A DNA stretch of 64,000 nt, taken from contig JAIOJX010000032.1 in the NCBI GenBank assembly GCA_022376925.1, positions 104,772,794-104,836,793 of the forward strand, read 5' to 3'. This stretch comes from Tragulus kanchil (lineage: Eukaryota > Chordata > Mammalia > Artiodactyla > Tragulidae). The notes beneath the pieces are model-generated. The model was not told where the DNA came from, did no database searches, and was given only the letters and a program-made list of their open reading frames with translations. This document shows positions 44,200-55,430 of this stretch, piece after piece; within the stretch, counting starts at the first letter, position 1; every line of letters begins with the position of its first letter. The translations under genes and the position numbers were made by a program.

Positions 44200-44790
44200 C
44201 TTCCAGGACACCTCTTGGCTCTCCCTCCTCTTTCTCCCTGGCAGCTCCTCATTCACCTTTGCTGGTGCCTCCTGCTGACATCTGAATGTTCCCATGTCTC
44301 AAGCTTCTCGTCTCGGTATACAGTCACTCCCTGGGTGATCTCCACGGCCAGGCTTTTAAATATCACCAGACGAATCCCACGTTTCTACTTCCAGCTTGGA
44401 CCTCACCTCCCAACTCCGGTTTGCCTCATGTTTCAGCTGGACGTCTAAAGGGTATTAGCACCGATATTAGACTTAGCACATCTAGAGCTGAAGTCCCGAT
44501 AACACCCCAGCCTCCGCCATTTTCCTGCTAGTTGCTTAGGCCCAAAGCCTCGGAACCCCTTCTCTCTCCAACATCCTACCTGGAATTCATCCCCAAATCT
44601 CGGTTCCCGCTTCACCCCGCAGGCAGAGGTTGACCTTTTGCATCCTGTCCTTTCCCTGCGGTCCTCCTGGCCCACGCCACCACTGTGCTCACCTGGGTGT
44701 GGTTGGCTCAGCTCTGAATTCTCTGCTTCCGCCCTGGCCCCCTGAAACCAGAGGCCTGTTCTGACAGGTGCCCAGTGATGCCACTTTTCT
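44200..44790 (+). mobile_element. L2 LINE reverse-transcriptase-region fragment
   Basis: The sequence follows the L2 ORF2 region: 'CACTCCCTGGGTGATCTCCACGGCC', 'GGCTTTTAAATATCACCAGACGA', 'CCAGCTTGGACCTCACCTCCC', 'GGACGTCTAAAGGGTATTAGC' and 'GTTGCTTAGGCCCAAAGCCTCGGAACCCC'. It ends near 'GCTCAGAACCCTCCAGTGGCC'. It has many stops and is inactive. Confidence 0.75.
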
Positions 44791-44975
44791 GCTCAGAACC
44801 CTCCAGTGGCCGCCCACCTGACTCTCCGGTGAGCTGGGCTCTCGCCTGGAATGGCTACCTGCACCCTGTGAGGCTGTTTCCGACTCTGACTGGGGCAGGA
44901 CTGGGCGAAGAACACATTCTGGTTGTCTCTCTTTTTCTGAGCTGGTTTTCCTGCCTGCTTCCCGGTCTGTGGGCT

Positions 44976-45122
44976 TTGTTGTTCAGTGAAATCGGTTGTG
45001 TCCAACTTGTTGCGACTCCATGGACGGAAGCACTCCAGGCTCCTCTGTCTCCCACTCTCTTCCGGAGATTGCTCAGATTCATGTCCACGGAGATGGCGAT
45101 GCTGTCCAACCATCTCCCTCTC
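44976..45122 (-). mobile_element. BovB LINE 3' end, antisense
   Basis: 'TTGTTGTTCAG', 'TCGGTTGTGTCCAACTTGTTGCGACTCCATGGAC', 'TTCCGGAGATTGCTCAGATTCATGTCCACGGAG' and 'GCTGTCCAACCATCTCC' are the reverse complement of the BovB 3' end. Confidence 0.88.
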
Positions 45123-46051
45123 TGTGGACTAGGAGTGGCCAGGAAGGACCAGCCTGGGATGGGGCCACCCGGGCTAGTCTTGTGTTGTTCTCCTGGGTCC
45201 TTTATTAGGTGTCTGGAGCCACATCAGAGGAGGCGTTCCCTGCAACCTGAGCCCATAAACCATGACCCCTTATAAAGGCCAGCGCCTGGGGCTGCCTGAC
45301 CCCTGGCCCAGAGGGAGCCACGGCTCTGCTTCCTAACATTTTATCCTCTGACCCCTGGCTCCTGAGAGCGACCTCTGTGGCACGACCTCCGTGGAGCGTG
45401 GGCAGGGGACTGCTCCCGCGCCAGCTCCATGTCAGAGCTGCACCTGCATTCCACTGCTGTGCCCTCCTCCAGCTGCCCTGACCACCCTGCAGAATGGTGC
45501 GACTTGCCCTATGGGGCATTCGAGGACACTCACAGCACAGTGAAGGGCTGTGGGGCGGGGACTCAAAGGTCAGCCCCATCTCCCATCTGATATCAAGCGT
45601 GCTGCTCCCGAATGCAGTCCAGAGAACTCTCCAGTGGGGGAGCGGAGGGAGCCTGGGTCTGTCCAGGGGCACGGCGGCGCCTGGAGGGGTCCCCTGTGGA
45701 TGCCGCGTGACGAGTCGTGGAAAGCACTCAGTCCATGCCTGGCACCCACAAGCCATCGTTTGCTGTCTGTGACCCCCTCGTCAGCCTCAGCAGCCGCCAG
45801 GCCTCCTGAGTGGGCTTGGCTCGTCTCAGTGCACGGGGCACTCACCGAGGCCGACCTACTTTCGGCCCACCCCTGTTCCAGAATTTAGAAGCCTAGGGGA
45901 GAACCACACAAGTCCGCCCCTTGAGTGATTCACCTTGGATGGGGCAGACAGGTGGTCACAATGGGTTGAGATGAGAGGAGCTGGTGACCTGGACTCGGGT
46001 GGTGGTGGTGCTCACAGCATGGGAATGTGAATTACATTTGGAGATGGAGAA

Positions 46052-46185
46052 GGCAGTTTGTTGCCTGAGTTCAAACCCTGGCTCCAGTATTGATCAGCTA
46101 TGTGACTTTGGGCAGGTTACATAGCCTTTCTGTGCTTCAGTTTCCTCATGTATAAAATGGGGGTGTTAACAGTCTTTTCTTTATG
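46052..46185 (+). mobile_element. MIR SINE
   Basis: A well-preserved MIR core: 'GAGTTCAAACCCTGGCTCCAGTATTGATCAGCTATGTGACTTTGGGCAGGTTACATAGCC', then 'GCTTCAGTTTCCTCATGTATAAAATGGGGGTG'. Confidence 0.9.
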
Positions 46186-46242
46186 GACTCGGGTAGATAG
46201 CCTTGTAGAGGGCTTAGAGGCGTCGTTGCAAATATATGAAAA

Positions 46243-46446
46243 AGTGTTAGTCGTTCAGTCGTGCCTGACTCTGCAGCCCTGTGAGCTTCAGCCTGCCAGG
46301 CTCCTCTGTCCATGGGATCCTCCAGGCAAGACTACTGGAGTGGGTTGCCATGCCCTCCTCCAGGGGATCTCCCCAACTCAGAAATCGAACCTGGGTTTCC
46401 TGCAGTGCAGGCAGATTCTTTACCGACTGGGTCACCAGGGAAGCCC
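46243..46446 (-). mobile_element. Bov-tA-type SINE, antisense
   Basis: 'AGTGTTAGTCGTTCAGTCGTGCCTGACTC' is the 3' end. It is followed by 'GCAAGACTACTGGAGTGGGTTGCC' and the tRNA-like head 'GATTCTTTACCGACTGGGTCACCAGGGAAGCCCC'. TTGCAAATATATG (left) and TTGCGCAGATATGG (right) may be decayed target-site duplicates. Confidence 0.93.
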
Positions 46447-46854
46447 CTTGCGCAGATATGGTGCTCTGTAAACATCAGCTCTGGTGATTAGCCATTGTTG
46501 TTGGTGACGGATCAGATGGGCTGGGGCAGAGGGAGGCAGCTGGGATGGTGCCTTGGGTTTCTGGAGGTGGAAAAGGAGGAGCAGGTTGGGGGTGAGGTGG
46601 GAGGGAACTTGACTGAGTCTGAGATACCTGTGGGGATCCCGTGGAGATGCGGAGGCCCTTCTGGGGTTGGCCAGGCCTGTCGGAAACTGCTTCTCAGCCC
46701 CCTCCCGACCAGGAGGCCGACGGGCCCGCTGACGACAGGTGTGCCTTCGGGACCTACGGGCTGGTGATTTCTGGCTGCTTGGGGCCCCGCGGCGGGAGAT
46801 GAGAGAACAGCGCTCATCATCCTCATCATCCTCCCCACCGTCCTCCTTAGGATA

Positions 46855-47190
46855 ATGGCCGTGATAACAACTACCATTTGTGTGGGGAGTTACATTTTAC
46901 AAAGTGCTTTCTCCTCCATTACCTCATTGGGAACACATGGTTCCAATAGAAGGCAAGGATGCATTTCTCTTGGGTCCTGTGGGGCCCGTTCCTCTGAAAG
47001 TCTGTTTCAAATGATAATAATGCCGTGCATTTTTATAGTGCTTTGTACTTTACCAAGTGCCCTCACGTCCATGCTCGCATTTGGCCCTCACAAGGGCCAT
47101 CAAGTAGGGATGAACATCCTGTTTGACAAGAGCATCTGAGGCTCCAGGAATTCCAGTGACTTGCTTGAGGTGTCCCAGCTTCGGAGGCTG
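46855..47190. mobile_element. Old MIR/L2-like sequence, possibly two elements
   Basis: 'AACTACCATTTGTGTGGGGAGTTACATTTTACAAAGTGCTTTC' and 'ATAATGCCGTGCATTTTTATAGTGCTTTGTACTTTACCAAGTGCC' are two related antisense-MIR-like segments, followed by 'CTGAGGCTCCAGGAATTCCAGTGACTTGC'. Confidence 0.5.
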
Positions 47191-47840
47191 GGACTTAAGG
47201 GCTAGAAGGGGAATTTGTGGACTCTTCATTTTCAGTTTAACCTTTCATTCAAGGAAAAGCCTCCTTTCTGTAGCAGCAGCTCAGTCGTTTTTGATTACAT
47301 ACCTCCAGGGACGGGAAGCTCACTACCTGAGTCAAGCAGCGGCCTGTCTCCCAATCCATAGTTCTCCATCCCTCCCACTGGTCCTAGCTGGTCTGGCAAT
47401 GCACAGCCTGGCCGAGACATCGGGACAGGAGGTTGATCTCCCCAGATGTGCAACTCTGGGTTGAATGACTCCAAGTGACCAGATGTTATCCAGGTGCTCC
47501 CACCCTGTCTGTCCCATTACCCCTACCTATCTTGCTCTCTCAATGGGGCACATCCTAGGGCTTCCCCAGAAAGGGCACAGAACAGAGACCACGTGGGCCG
47601 TGGTGTGAGGAGGAGACTTGGGCTGGGCATCTGGGGTCTGGGCTCCACTTGATCCTGCACGTCAATACGCCCTTAGGCCTCCAGGAATCAGAAGGTCTTC
47701 AAGGTCCATCCTGAGCCCGGAAACTCAGTCCTGTCCTCTCCAGCTGCTCCCCTTTAAGGGCTGTCCAACTATGTGAGCCTGTGCCTAAGAGTCTAGGGGA
47801 GCTTAGGAGACCAGGCATTTGGGCAGTGGGCTCAGTGTTG
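47191..47840. other. No feature recognised
   Basis: Mixed single-copy-looking sequence between old MIR-like DNA and the RPL26 retrocopy. Overlapping short open frames only. Confidence 0.4.
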
Positions 47841-48399
47841 GGGGATTGTTTTTTTTTTTTTTTAATTTTGAGTTTTTAGTTAGAGCTGTAAACAAGATGA
47901 CTTTATTCCTGCATCTTCTCAATGGTTTCTTCCTTGTATTTGCCTTTTCCTTTCCTACTTGGCGAGATTTGACTTTACGTTTGAGGATCCTCTTGAGGTC
48001 TTTGTTCAGTTTTAGTCTGGTAATAACCACCTTGCTGGGGCGAATGCCCACGTGGACAATCGTGCCGTTAGCCTTCTTCCGCTGCACTCATTCAGTGTAG
48101 ATGACATATTTCTTCCTGTAAACCCGGACTGCTTTGCCAATTTGCTGCCCTTTGTAGTGAGTGCCCTTGTACAACCTGAACTTCATCATCATTTCGGATG
48201 CGCACGGAATGAACGTTGTACTTCTGTCTCAGCTCTTTAGAAAGAGAAGAAGACATAATCTTCCTACAAATGTGGGAAGGTGCATTGAAATGCCTTTTTC
48301 GGTTCTTGCTTCGGTTAGAAGTCACGAAGGGATTGAACTTCATTTTGACCGCTGGCGCCTCAGCGATGGCCACAGAAGGGAAGAGAGGGGATTGTTTTT
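47841..48399 (-). mobile_element. Retroposed cDNA insertion (RPL26) with 13-bp target-site duplication
   Basis: The pseudogene with its 5' UTR remnant and poly(A) is flanked by GGGGATTGTTTTT at 47841-47853 and 48387-48399. The left copy merges into the poly-T (the antisense A-tail, T15 at 47849-47863). The right copy ends TTTTT/GA, close to the TTTT/AA cleavage preference of the L1 endonuclease. This is the signature of L1-mediated retroposition. Confidence 0.9.
47903..48343 (-). pseudogene. RPL26: RPL26 processed pseudogene
   Basis: From ATG at 48343 the minus strand encodes [23 protein letters not shown] and [10 protein letters not shown], the N terminus of 60S ribosomal protein L26 (145 residues). 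A 4-bp insertion near 48156-48162 (about residue 61) shifts the frame. Arg84 has become a stop (CGA to TGA, 48088-48090, a CpG-type transition). After the [21 protein letters not shown] segment, a 1-base loss near 47945 (about residue 132) shifts the frame again before the end KMQE-stop (47903-47905). The length of 441 nt equals the normal 438 plus 4 minus 1. There are no introns. Beyond 48343 an L26-like 5' UTR remains up to about 48380. It is non-functional. Confidence 0.96.
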
Positions 48400-49900
48400 G
48401 ATAAAAACAAATTGAGCATTTTGGGGATTTTGTTTGTGAACAGAACTTTGTAGCTAAGCAAACAAGCCGCCTTCTGTCTCTCCTTTGCCTCTCTGCACTG
48501 TTGCGCTCTCCTCAGTCTCTCCACCTCTTTACTCCTGCCCAGCGCAAATACTGCCTCTTCCAGGAAGGCTTCTCTGACTTCCTTAGCTGGTTGAGAGGAC
48601 TTCTTTGGGCTCCCGCAGTCCTCAGGCATCTGTCTGTCACCATTCCCCAGCCTTGCCCCTGACTCTCAGAAATGTTAGTATTTCTCACGTCGCGCTTCTC
48701 CTGACTATGTCCCATGAGTCAGGCAGCGCTGAAATATGTATTTATATAACAGTCATAGAGCCACATTGAAGCCTGGTCTGCCTGTTTCACCCGAGCCGGC
48801 TGCGTCTGCAGAGAATCGGGCTGTGGCTGCCAGCTGAGGTGTCCGTGCCTGACTGGGAAAGCAGACACGTCAGTGGACTGTGCTTTGATTCGTAGTGACC
48901 CAGTGTTCTCTTTGTAGTTCATCCTCCCCACTGAGCCCTGGGGGAGCGCATTCCTGTAAACCTGACCATCACAGAGAGCCCCCGCCTCCTCCAGCCGGAA
49001 GGCAAGAAGATGAGAAGGAGGGAGGTCTAAGCTAGGCTCAGCTCAGGGGTCCAAATCTGCTTACAGCCCCTGGGACCCCGCTTTCCCCTTTCTTTGCTCT
49101 GCTCCAGGCTGGCCCAGGCTCTCCCCTTTCTCCCACTCCAGGCCAGCGTTAGGTTCAAGGAGACTGTGGTCTAAGCTCTCTCCCTTTTCCTGGGATCCTT
49201 ACTCAGCCCGGGGTCCCAGGAAGGTGTGTGAGGTCCAGTCTCTTTGCTGCCACCTTCCAACATGGCCAAGTTCAGTGTGACCAAGGGCCAGGCACTCCCC
49301 TGTCTGAACTGGCTTCCTCAGGTACGAGTGGGAGTTGCCATCCCCATCCGGGAGTGGCTGTGACAGTTAGGTGAAATGACATAGGTGAAGGGCTTGGTGC
49401 CCACAGTGGTGCATAGTACATGTTGAATAAACATTATCTCTTCTTACTTCATTGATTAGAAACCTGCCTCTTCCTTGCTGAGAAGGGCGCCTGACGAGGC
49501 AAGAGAGGCATGGCGTGGGGGTGTGTGTGAGGTCAGCCAAGAGAGGCCCTGCCAGACGTCTGGAGGATGGGAACGAGGCAGCGGCCCCTTGGCCTCCTGA
49601 GGCAGGCCCGAGTGCCTTGTGGGTGTTTTTCCCCACCTGAGGTGTCTGGAAAGGGGTCCAGTCTTCTCCTATGCGAATGAGATGGCTTCCCAACTCAGAG
49701 AATGCCTGGGAAAACCTGGAGTAGATGTGAAGAGTTTTCCAGCTGGCCAGAACCTTTGTGATCACTTATCCAAACTGCTCACTTTAGACAAGGCAAAGGG
49801 ACTCAGAGAGGGAAAGAACCCTTCCTAAGGCCTCACAGCTGGAAGTGAGCAAGGCTGGGTCCTTTCCATTCCAGGGACTCAGATGGTTTAAAAAAAAAAA
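48400..49900. other. No gene seen; L2- and MIR-like traces
   Basis: About 48475-48600 resembles L2 sense sequence ('CTTCCAGGAAGGCTTCTCTGACTTCC'). 49370-49440 resembles a MIR end ('GTGCATAGTACATGTTGAATAAACATTA'). 49770-49850 resembles antisense MIR. The remainder is unassigned. Confidence 0.4.
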
Positions 49901-50060
49901 AAAAAGCCACCACTGACATTCATGGAATAGATTTCGCAACGCACTAGGCCCTTCCTAAAACCTAAGTGCTTTTTATTTCATTGATCCTCACACAGACCCT
50001 TTGAAATGGGACCTATTATTATTTTTATTTCGCAGATGAGCGAGCAGACAGGCTCCAGGT
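49885..50060 (-). mobile_element. MIR-like sequence beside an A16 run
   Basis: An A run (49890-49905) is followed by 'AACGCACTAGGCCCTTCCTAAAACCTAAGTGC' and 'TTGATCCTCACACAGACCCTTTGAAATGGGACCTATTATT', an antisense MIR-type pattern. Confidence 0.5.
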
Positions 50061-50169
50061 CGCTCCTTTCCCAGCATGGCACAACCTCTAGGTGCCACCG
50101 AGCCTTGAGTTTGGAATTCGTACTCGGTGGGAGGGGGCCTGGGGGTGTCTCAGGTGGTGGTTTTGCTTG

Positions 50170-50371
50170 TGAGTGGAAGTCTCTCCGTCCTGTCCAGTTC
50201 TTTGAGACCCCACTGTCTGTAGCCCACCAGGCATCTCTGTCTGTGGAACTCTCCAGGCAAGAACACTGGAGTGGGTAGCCATTCCCTTCTCCAGGGGATG
50301 TTCCCGACCCAGGGATCAAACCCAGGTCTCCACTGCAGGCGGATTCTTTACCAGCTGGGTTTCCAGGGACA
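50170..50371 (-). mobile_element. Bov-tA-type SINE, antisense
   Basis: 'CCGTCCTGTCCAGTTCTTTGAGACCCC', 'CAAGAACACTGGAGTGGGTAGCCATTCCC', 'GACCCAGGGATCAAACCCAGG' and 'GATTCTTTACCAGCTGGGTTTCCAGGGA' are the reverse complement of Bov-tA. Confidence 0.93.
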
Positions 50372-50449
50372 TCAGGCCCCCTCATAAGCATCCCTGACTC
50401 TGGGTCAGTTGAGGGGGTCTGTGTGCAGCGCTGATTTGACTGGGGGTAG

Positions 50450-50656
50450 GGAACTTCCCTGGTGGCTCAGTAGGTAAAGAATCCTCCTGCAATGCAGAAG
50501 ACCTGAGTTCGATCCCTGGGTCAGGAAGATTCCCTGAAGAAGGAAATGGCAACATGCTCCAGTATTCTTGTCTGGGAAATCCCATGGACAGAGGAACCTG
50601 GTGGGCTACAGGTCGTGGGGTTGCAAAGAGTCAGACATGACTGAGCCACTAAACCA
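50450..50656 (+). mobile_element. Bov-tA-type SINE
   Basis: 'GAACTTCCCTGGTGGCTCAGTAGGTAAAGAATCC', 'GAGTTCGATCCCTGGGTCAGGAAGATTCCC', 'GGCAACATGCTCCAGTATTCTTG' and 'GTTGCAAAGAGTCAGACATGACTGAGCC' are all present. It lies 80 bp from the preceding SINE in the opposite orientation, so the two could form an inverted-repeat RNA hairpin if transcribed. Confidence 0.95.
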
Positions 50657-51776
50657 CCAGGGAGGCCAGGGTGCAAGTCTTGCTGTGTCGTGAACTCACT
50701 GAGTAACCTTGAGCAAGGTGTTCTGCTTCTCCGGGCCTCAGTATGCCCATGTACACAATGAGGAAGATTGTGTTGGCGGCAGAGTGGTGAGCACAGCTGC
50801 CTTCCACAAGGGGGACGATTAAGAGACTCTCCCATCCTGATAGTCTAATGTTACCCAGTGGCTGAAAGTCTTGGGACGGGCAGCTCACTACCGGCGTGGT
50901 CAGCCATCCCAGTGTTGGACAGCTCTCTCCTCCGTGTGGAGCCGAGCTCTCTAGTGCTCAGAGCTTCTCTGCTCCCTTGCTCTGGATCCCCACCCCGCCC
51001 TCGTGCTCCCTGCCTGAGAGTAACAGCCAAGCCTCGGGCCTGGATCTTTGCTGCTTTGGGAAAGTTTCTGTCCCTTCCCTGGGCCTTCCTCATCCAGAGG
51101 CCTTCTCCAAGTGGCCGTCCAGGCCCAGGCTCGTCCCCCAGTGGCCCTGAAGCCCATGCTCATATTTAGTGGGCATCAGTGTGCACGAATTTGCGCCAGG
51201 CACCGAGGCACTGACCTGCTGCTGTCCTCAGCCCCAGATGGGGATCCGTGGGCTCGCAGGTCAGTGCCCCGTGGCTCCTTGGTGCCTTCTTCAGTCTCTC
51301 CGACCCGCCCACTCCTTCATTTCAACAGCTCAGCCTCTTTCTGCTTGCTCTGGGTGGGCCCCCCTGCTGGTTCCTGTTTCTGAGAGGGAGGAGAGAGGCA
51401 CAGCCCAGTTATGATGCCCTGTTGGAGTTCAGCTTGTTGCCACCCCTGGCTGGTTGCTATGGTTGCAGCAGTGCGTGGGGAGCCGGGCGGTGAGCTCCCC
51501 TGTGATGCGCTCAGGTGAGCAGCAAGTGGGCATGCAGGGGGCAGCCTCGGCCCAGAGGACTCTCTGGGAGGGCTCTTGAAGGACGAGACTTGGACACCAG
51601 CATGGTCCTCCTCTTCCCGGCCGTCCTCTCTAGCTCTTGGGGCCCCAGGGGCCTCTCCCTTCTCTGACCTGAATCTCTGCTGTGCTGCTTGTTGGAATTC
51701 CACTTGTCATTTTTCCTTTCTGCTAGACAGGTTGGGGCCAGAATGTGTCCTAAACTTCCTGCGTCATGCATTCATT
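50657..51776. other. No feature recognised
   Basis: GC-rich sequence with several overlapping open frames of 80-130 codons on both strands, none similar to a protein I know. The start (50670-50760) resembles a MIR core ('GTGCAAGTCTTGCTGTG', 'CTGAGTAACCTTGAGCAAGG', 'GGCCTCAGTATGCCC'). Confidence 0.4.
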
Positions 51777-51915
51777 TGATTCATTTATTCAATAAAACTC
51801 CTATGCCACCTATGCCAGGTGCCGTGGTAGCCCTGGGCAGACAAAGCCCCAAGAGCTCCTTCCTTTTCTCAAGCTGCTTTTATGCTGAGAGTCAAGTGTA
51901 TAATGACCGTACAGG
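51777..51915 (-). mobile_element. Antisense L2 fragment
   Basis: 'TTCATTTATTCAATAAAACTCCTATGCC', 'GCCAGGTGCCGTGGTAGCCCTGGGCAGAC' and 'CAAGAGCTCCTTCC' follow the reverse complement of L2. Confidence 0.6.
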
Positions 51916-52344
51916 ATGGTGAAGACTAAAGAATCCTGGAGTCGGTAGCAAACAGATGCCCTGGGTTTGAGCTGGGCACTGAGGGATGAATCAGAGTTTG
52001 CCGGAGGCAGCAGGGAGCGGGCCGTTAGGCAGAGGGAGGCACATATCCAAGAGCAAGAGATCCTTTCAAGAGTACCCCCGGCCCCCTGGAGAACGGTGAG
52101 CCCAGAGGTGAGGCAGGGGTGGTAGGCGGGGTGCTGGAGGCGTGGCCAGGACCCCACAGGGCGTTGAGGGCCAGTGGAGAGGGTGGCCGGGATCAGAGCC
52201 TCAGCTTTGCAGGGTCACTGGAGCCAGAGGGATCTGACTGGATGGTACCAGATGGGAAGTCGGGAAGCCAGGCCAGGGTAGCTCTCCACGCTGAAGTGAT
52301 GAGGGTGAAAGGGTGGGAACAGTGAGGCTGGGGCACGGATGGGT

Positions 52345-53100
52345 GCCACAGAATGAGCCACCTCAAAATGGGGTGGTTTAAGTCAAACATTTCACTGTGT
52401 CTCACAATTCTGTGGGTCAGGAATTTGGGTCAAGGCTCTTCTGGGTGAACCCTCTCACATGACATCAACTGGAGTCGCCCTGGTGGCATTCAGCTGGCAT
52501 CTGGTCTGGTTGGACCATCCAGGACAGATTGGTTGTATGGTGACGCATGGATGGGGGTGGCTGGGAGGCTGGGCTCCGCTGGGCTCTTCCGTCTCTCCGT
52601 GCAGTCTTCTTGGGGCACCTCCAGCAAGGTCGTCAGACTTTGTTTGTGGCAGTTCAGGGCTCCGGGAAAGCAAGAGGGAAGCCGCTAGTCCTTAGAAAGG
52701 CAGACTCAGAAACAGACTCACTCCCACCACGCTCCATGGGCCAGGCCAGCCAACACTCAGAGAGGGACACAGCCCTACCTTTTAGTGGGAGGACTGTCAA
52801 AGAATTTCAATCATCGTTTTTGTTTGGCTGTATTGGATCTTTGTTGTGGTGTGGGGACTCTTCATCGTGGCGCATGAGCTTTCTCTAGTCGCCGCGTGGC
52901 AGGGCTTCAGTAGTTCCGCGGCATGGCTTTAGAGTGTGAGGGCTCAGTAGTTGCGGTGCGTGGGCTTTCTTTGCCCTGTGGCCTGTGAGATCCCAACCAG
53001 GGATCGAACACCGAGTCCTCTGCATTGGAAAGCAGATTCTTCACTTCGGGGCCATCAGGGGAGTCCCTCGACCATCTTTAATCCACATGTAACTAACTCT
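52345..53100 (+). mobile_element. Ancient interspersed repeat (possibly LTR/MaLR type), split by a SINE
   Basis: 'CACTGTGTCTCACAATTCTGTGGGTCAGGAATTTGGG', 'CTGGTGGCATTCAGCTGGCATCTGG', 'GGGAGGCTGGGCTC' and 'TTTAGTGGGAGGACTGTCAAAGAATTT' look like a common old mammalian repeat that I think is LTR-derived, but I am not certain of the family. It resumes after the SINE as 'CGACCATCTTTAATCC'. Confidence 0.45.
52817..53067 (-). mobile_element. CHR-2-type SINE, antisense
   Basis: 'GGCTGTATTGGATCTTTGTTG', 'GCATGAGCTTTCTCTAGTCGCCGCG', 'GGGCTCAGTAGTTGCGGTGCGTGGGC' and 'GATCCCAACCAGGGATCGAACACCGAGTCC' end in the head 'GGGGCCATCAGGGGAGTCCC'. It is longer than the simple CHR heads elsewhere, which fits the CHR-2 subfamily. 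Confidence 0.9.
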
Positions 53101-53224
53101 TCTCCCCCATCTCCCTTGAGAGATCTGGGTCACCTCTGAGGACTGAGAGATGCTGGGTGTCAGGCACTTGGTTAAAGAAACTTAACTTGGTAGCACAGAC
53201 TTTAATCCTGACCTGTTAGCACAC

Positions 53225-55430
53225 GTCAACTCCTGAACCGTTCCACACGCTTGAGCCTGGAGCTTGTTAGCATATGCTGAGATCATTAGGAGTTTAAAGC
53301 ACACCTGTTTCCTTCAAGGCCCGAGCAGCACACTACTGGTGCTCCAGCCTCAGCACACCCCCACGAGCTCCCCCAAACCCCGCCGCCCCTACACACAGTG
53401 CTTGAGTCCAGGGCTGGCAAACAGGTTTCCATTCAGCCCAGCTTCTGTCGCTAGCTAGTGCTACCTGGTGAACTGTGTTGAGCAGGGTCCTGAGCTTAGC
53501 TGGAAAGAGACAGTGTGATCTACTAGTGATGTCTACTTTGTGCACGGCTGAGGGAGAAGAACCAGTGTCACTGTCCCTCAGCCTGCTGATTCTATTGCCT
53601 TGTTTCCCCTTCCACCTCCAGGGTCATCACCATTGTAAGGATCCCTCTAGTCCAGCCACGTATTCTCAGAGGGTCAGCAGATCTTCAAATACCTGTCCCT
53701 TCAGAAGTCTGTCAGCACATCTCTGCCCCCAACTGACAGCCACAGCAGTGCCTCCAACCCAACAGCATGTGCCTGGGTTTCGGGTGCACCCGCATGCCCG
53801 GACCCTCCCTAGCCAGCCGGTACCTGAGCTGGGTGAATGCCCAGCTTGACGGTGCAAACACCAGCCTTTATCAGCCGCACACTGCATTCCTTGACTTCAC
53901 CATCTCCCTCTAGCCCCCTCCGACTCCTCTCTCAACCACGGAAGGTTTAATTGTTGCAAATGGAACCCGTGTTCTACAGAAGTCCAATAAATCTGCAGTC
54001 TGTCTTCCTGGTAATCAATCACAGATTGCAAATCGCACGAGGAGAGTCTATAAGATATGTTCTTCATGTCTAGTATGTTGGGTTATTTTCATGTCTTGTG
54101 GTTTGAATTTGGCCACTGTCATTTTAGAGGAATTTCCTGCCATCTGCGTTCAATTGAATTTTCTCACAGATTTGTGCTTGCTTGTAAATACTAGGGGCTG
54201 GCAGAAAGGGGAGCTTTGTTCTTGGTGACATTTCAGAAATCCGTTAATGCAGCCTTTGCCGGCTGATCTGCTGCTCGGCCGGGAGGGAGGCGTGAGGTGA
54301 AGGGAAGGTGCAGCAGTGTGCCTCTGGTCAACTCCTGAACCGTTCCACACGCTTGAGCCTGGAGCTTGTTAGCATATGCTGAGATCATTAGGAGTTTAAA
54401 GCACACCTGTTTCCTTCAAGGCCCGAGCAGCACACCACTGGTGCTCCAGCCTCAGCACACCCCCACGAGCTCCCCCAAACCCCGCCGCCCCTACACACAG
54501 TGCTTGAGTCCAGGGCTGGCAAACAGGTTTCCATTCAGCCCAGCTTCTGCCGCTAGCTAGTGCTACCTGGTGAACTGTGTTGAGCAGGGTCCTGAGCTTA
54601 GCTGGAAAGAGACAGTGTGATCTACTAGTGATGTCTGCTTTGTGCACGGCTGAGGGAGAAGAACCAGTGTCACTGTCCCTCAGCCTGCTGATTCTATTGC
54701 CTTGTTTCCCCTTCCACCTCCAGGGTCATCACCATTGTAAGGATCCCTCTAGTCCAGCCACGTATTCTCAGAGGGTCAGCAGATCTTCAAATACCTGTCC
54801 CTTCAGAAGTCTGTCAGCACATCTCTGCCCCCAACTGACAGCCACAGCAGTGCCTCCAACCCAACAGCATGTGCCTGGGTTTCGGGTGCACCCGCATGCC
54901 CGGACCCTCCCTAGCCAGCCGGTACCTGAGCTGGGTGAATGCCCAGCTTGACGGGTGCAAACACCAGCCTTTATCAGCCGCACACTACATTCCTTGACTT
55001 CACCATCTCCCTCTAGCCCCCTCCGACTCCTCTCTCAACCACGGAAGGTTTAATTGTTGCAAATGGAACCCGTGTTCTACAGAAGTCCAATAAATCTGCA
55101 GTCTGTCTTCCTGGTAATCAATCACAGATTGCAAATCGCACGAGGAGAGTCTATAAGATATGTTCTTCATGTCTAGTATGTTGGGTTATTTTCATGTCTT
55201 GTGGTTTGAATTTGGCCACTGTCATTTTAGAGGAATTTCCTGCCATCTGCGTTCAATTGAATTTTCTCACAGATTTGTGCTTGCTTGTAAATACTAGGGG
55301 CTGGCAGAAAGGGGAGCTTTGTTCTTGGTGACATTTCAGAAATCCGTTAATGCAGCCTTTGCCGGCTGATCTGCTGCTCGGCCGGGAGGGAGGCGTGAGG
55401 TGAAGGGAAGGTGCAGCAGTGTGCCTCTGG
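53225..55430. repeat. Direct ~1.10-kb duplication D13 (53225-54326 / 54327-55430)
   Basis: GTCAACTCCTGAACCG recurs at 54327, joined after GTGTGCCTCTG. Copy 2 ends with GTGTGCCTCTGG at 55430 and runs into unique CTCGAGCC. I see about five differences, all transitions except one G indel: CACTACTGG/CACCACTGG, CTGTCGC/CTGCCGC, GTCTACTTT/GTCTGCTTT, ACACTGCAT/ACACTACAT and GACGGTG/GACGGGTG. Confidence 0.97.

Noticed and set aside
45271..45300. TATA-like CTTATAAAGGCC word as a promoter
   Set aside because: An isolated motif with no initiator, no CpG enrichment and no exon-like sequence downstream.
50858..51169. Overlapping 80-110 codon frames as a small gene
   Set aside because: Several frames are open at once because of high GC, with no recognised domain, no splice structure and no neighbouring promoter signal.
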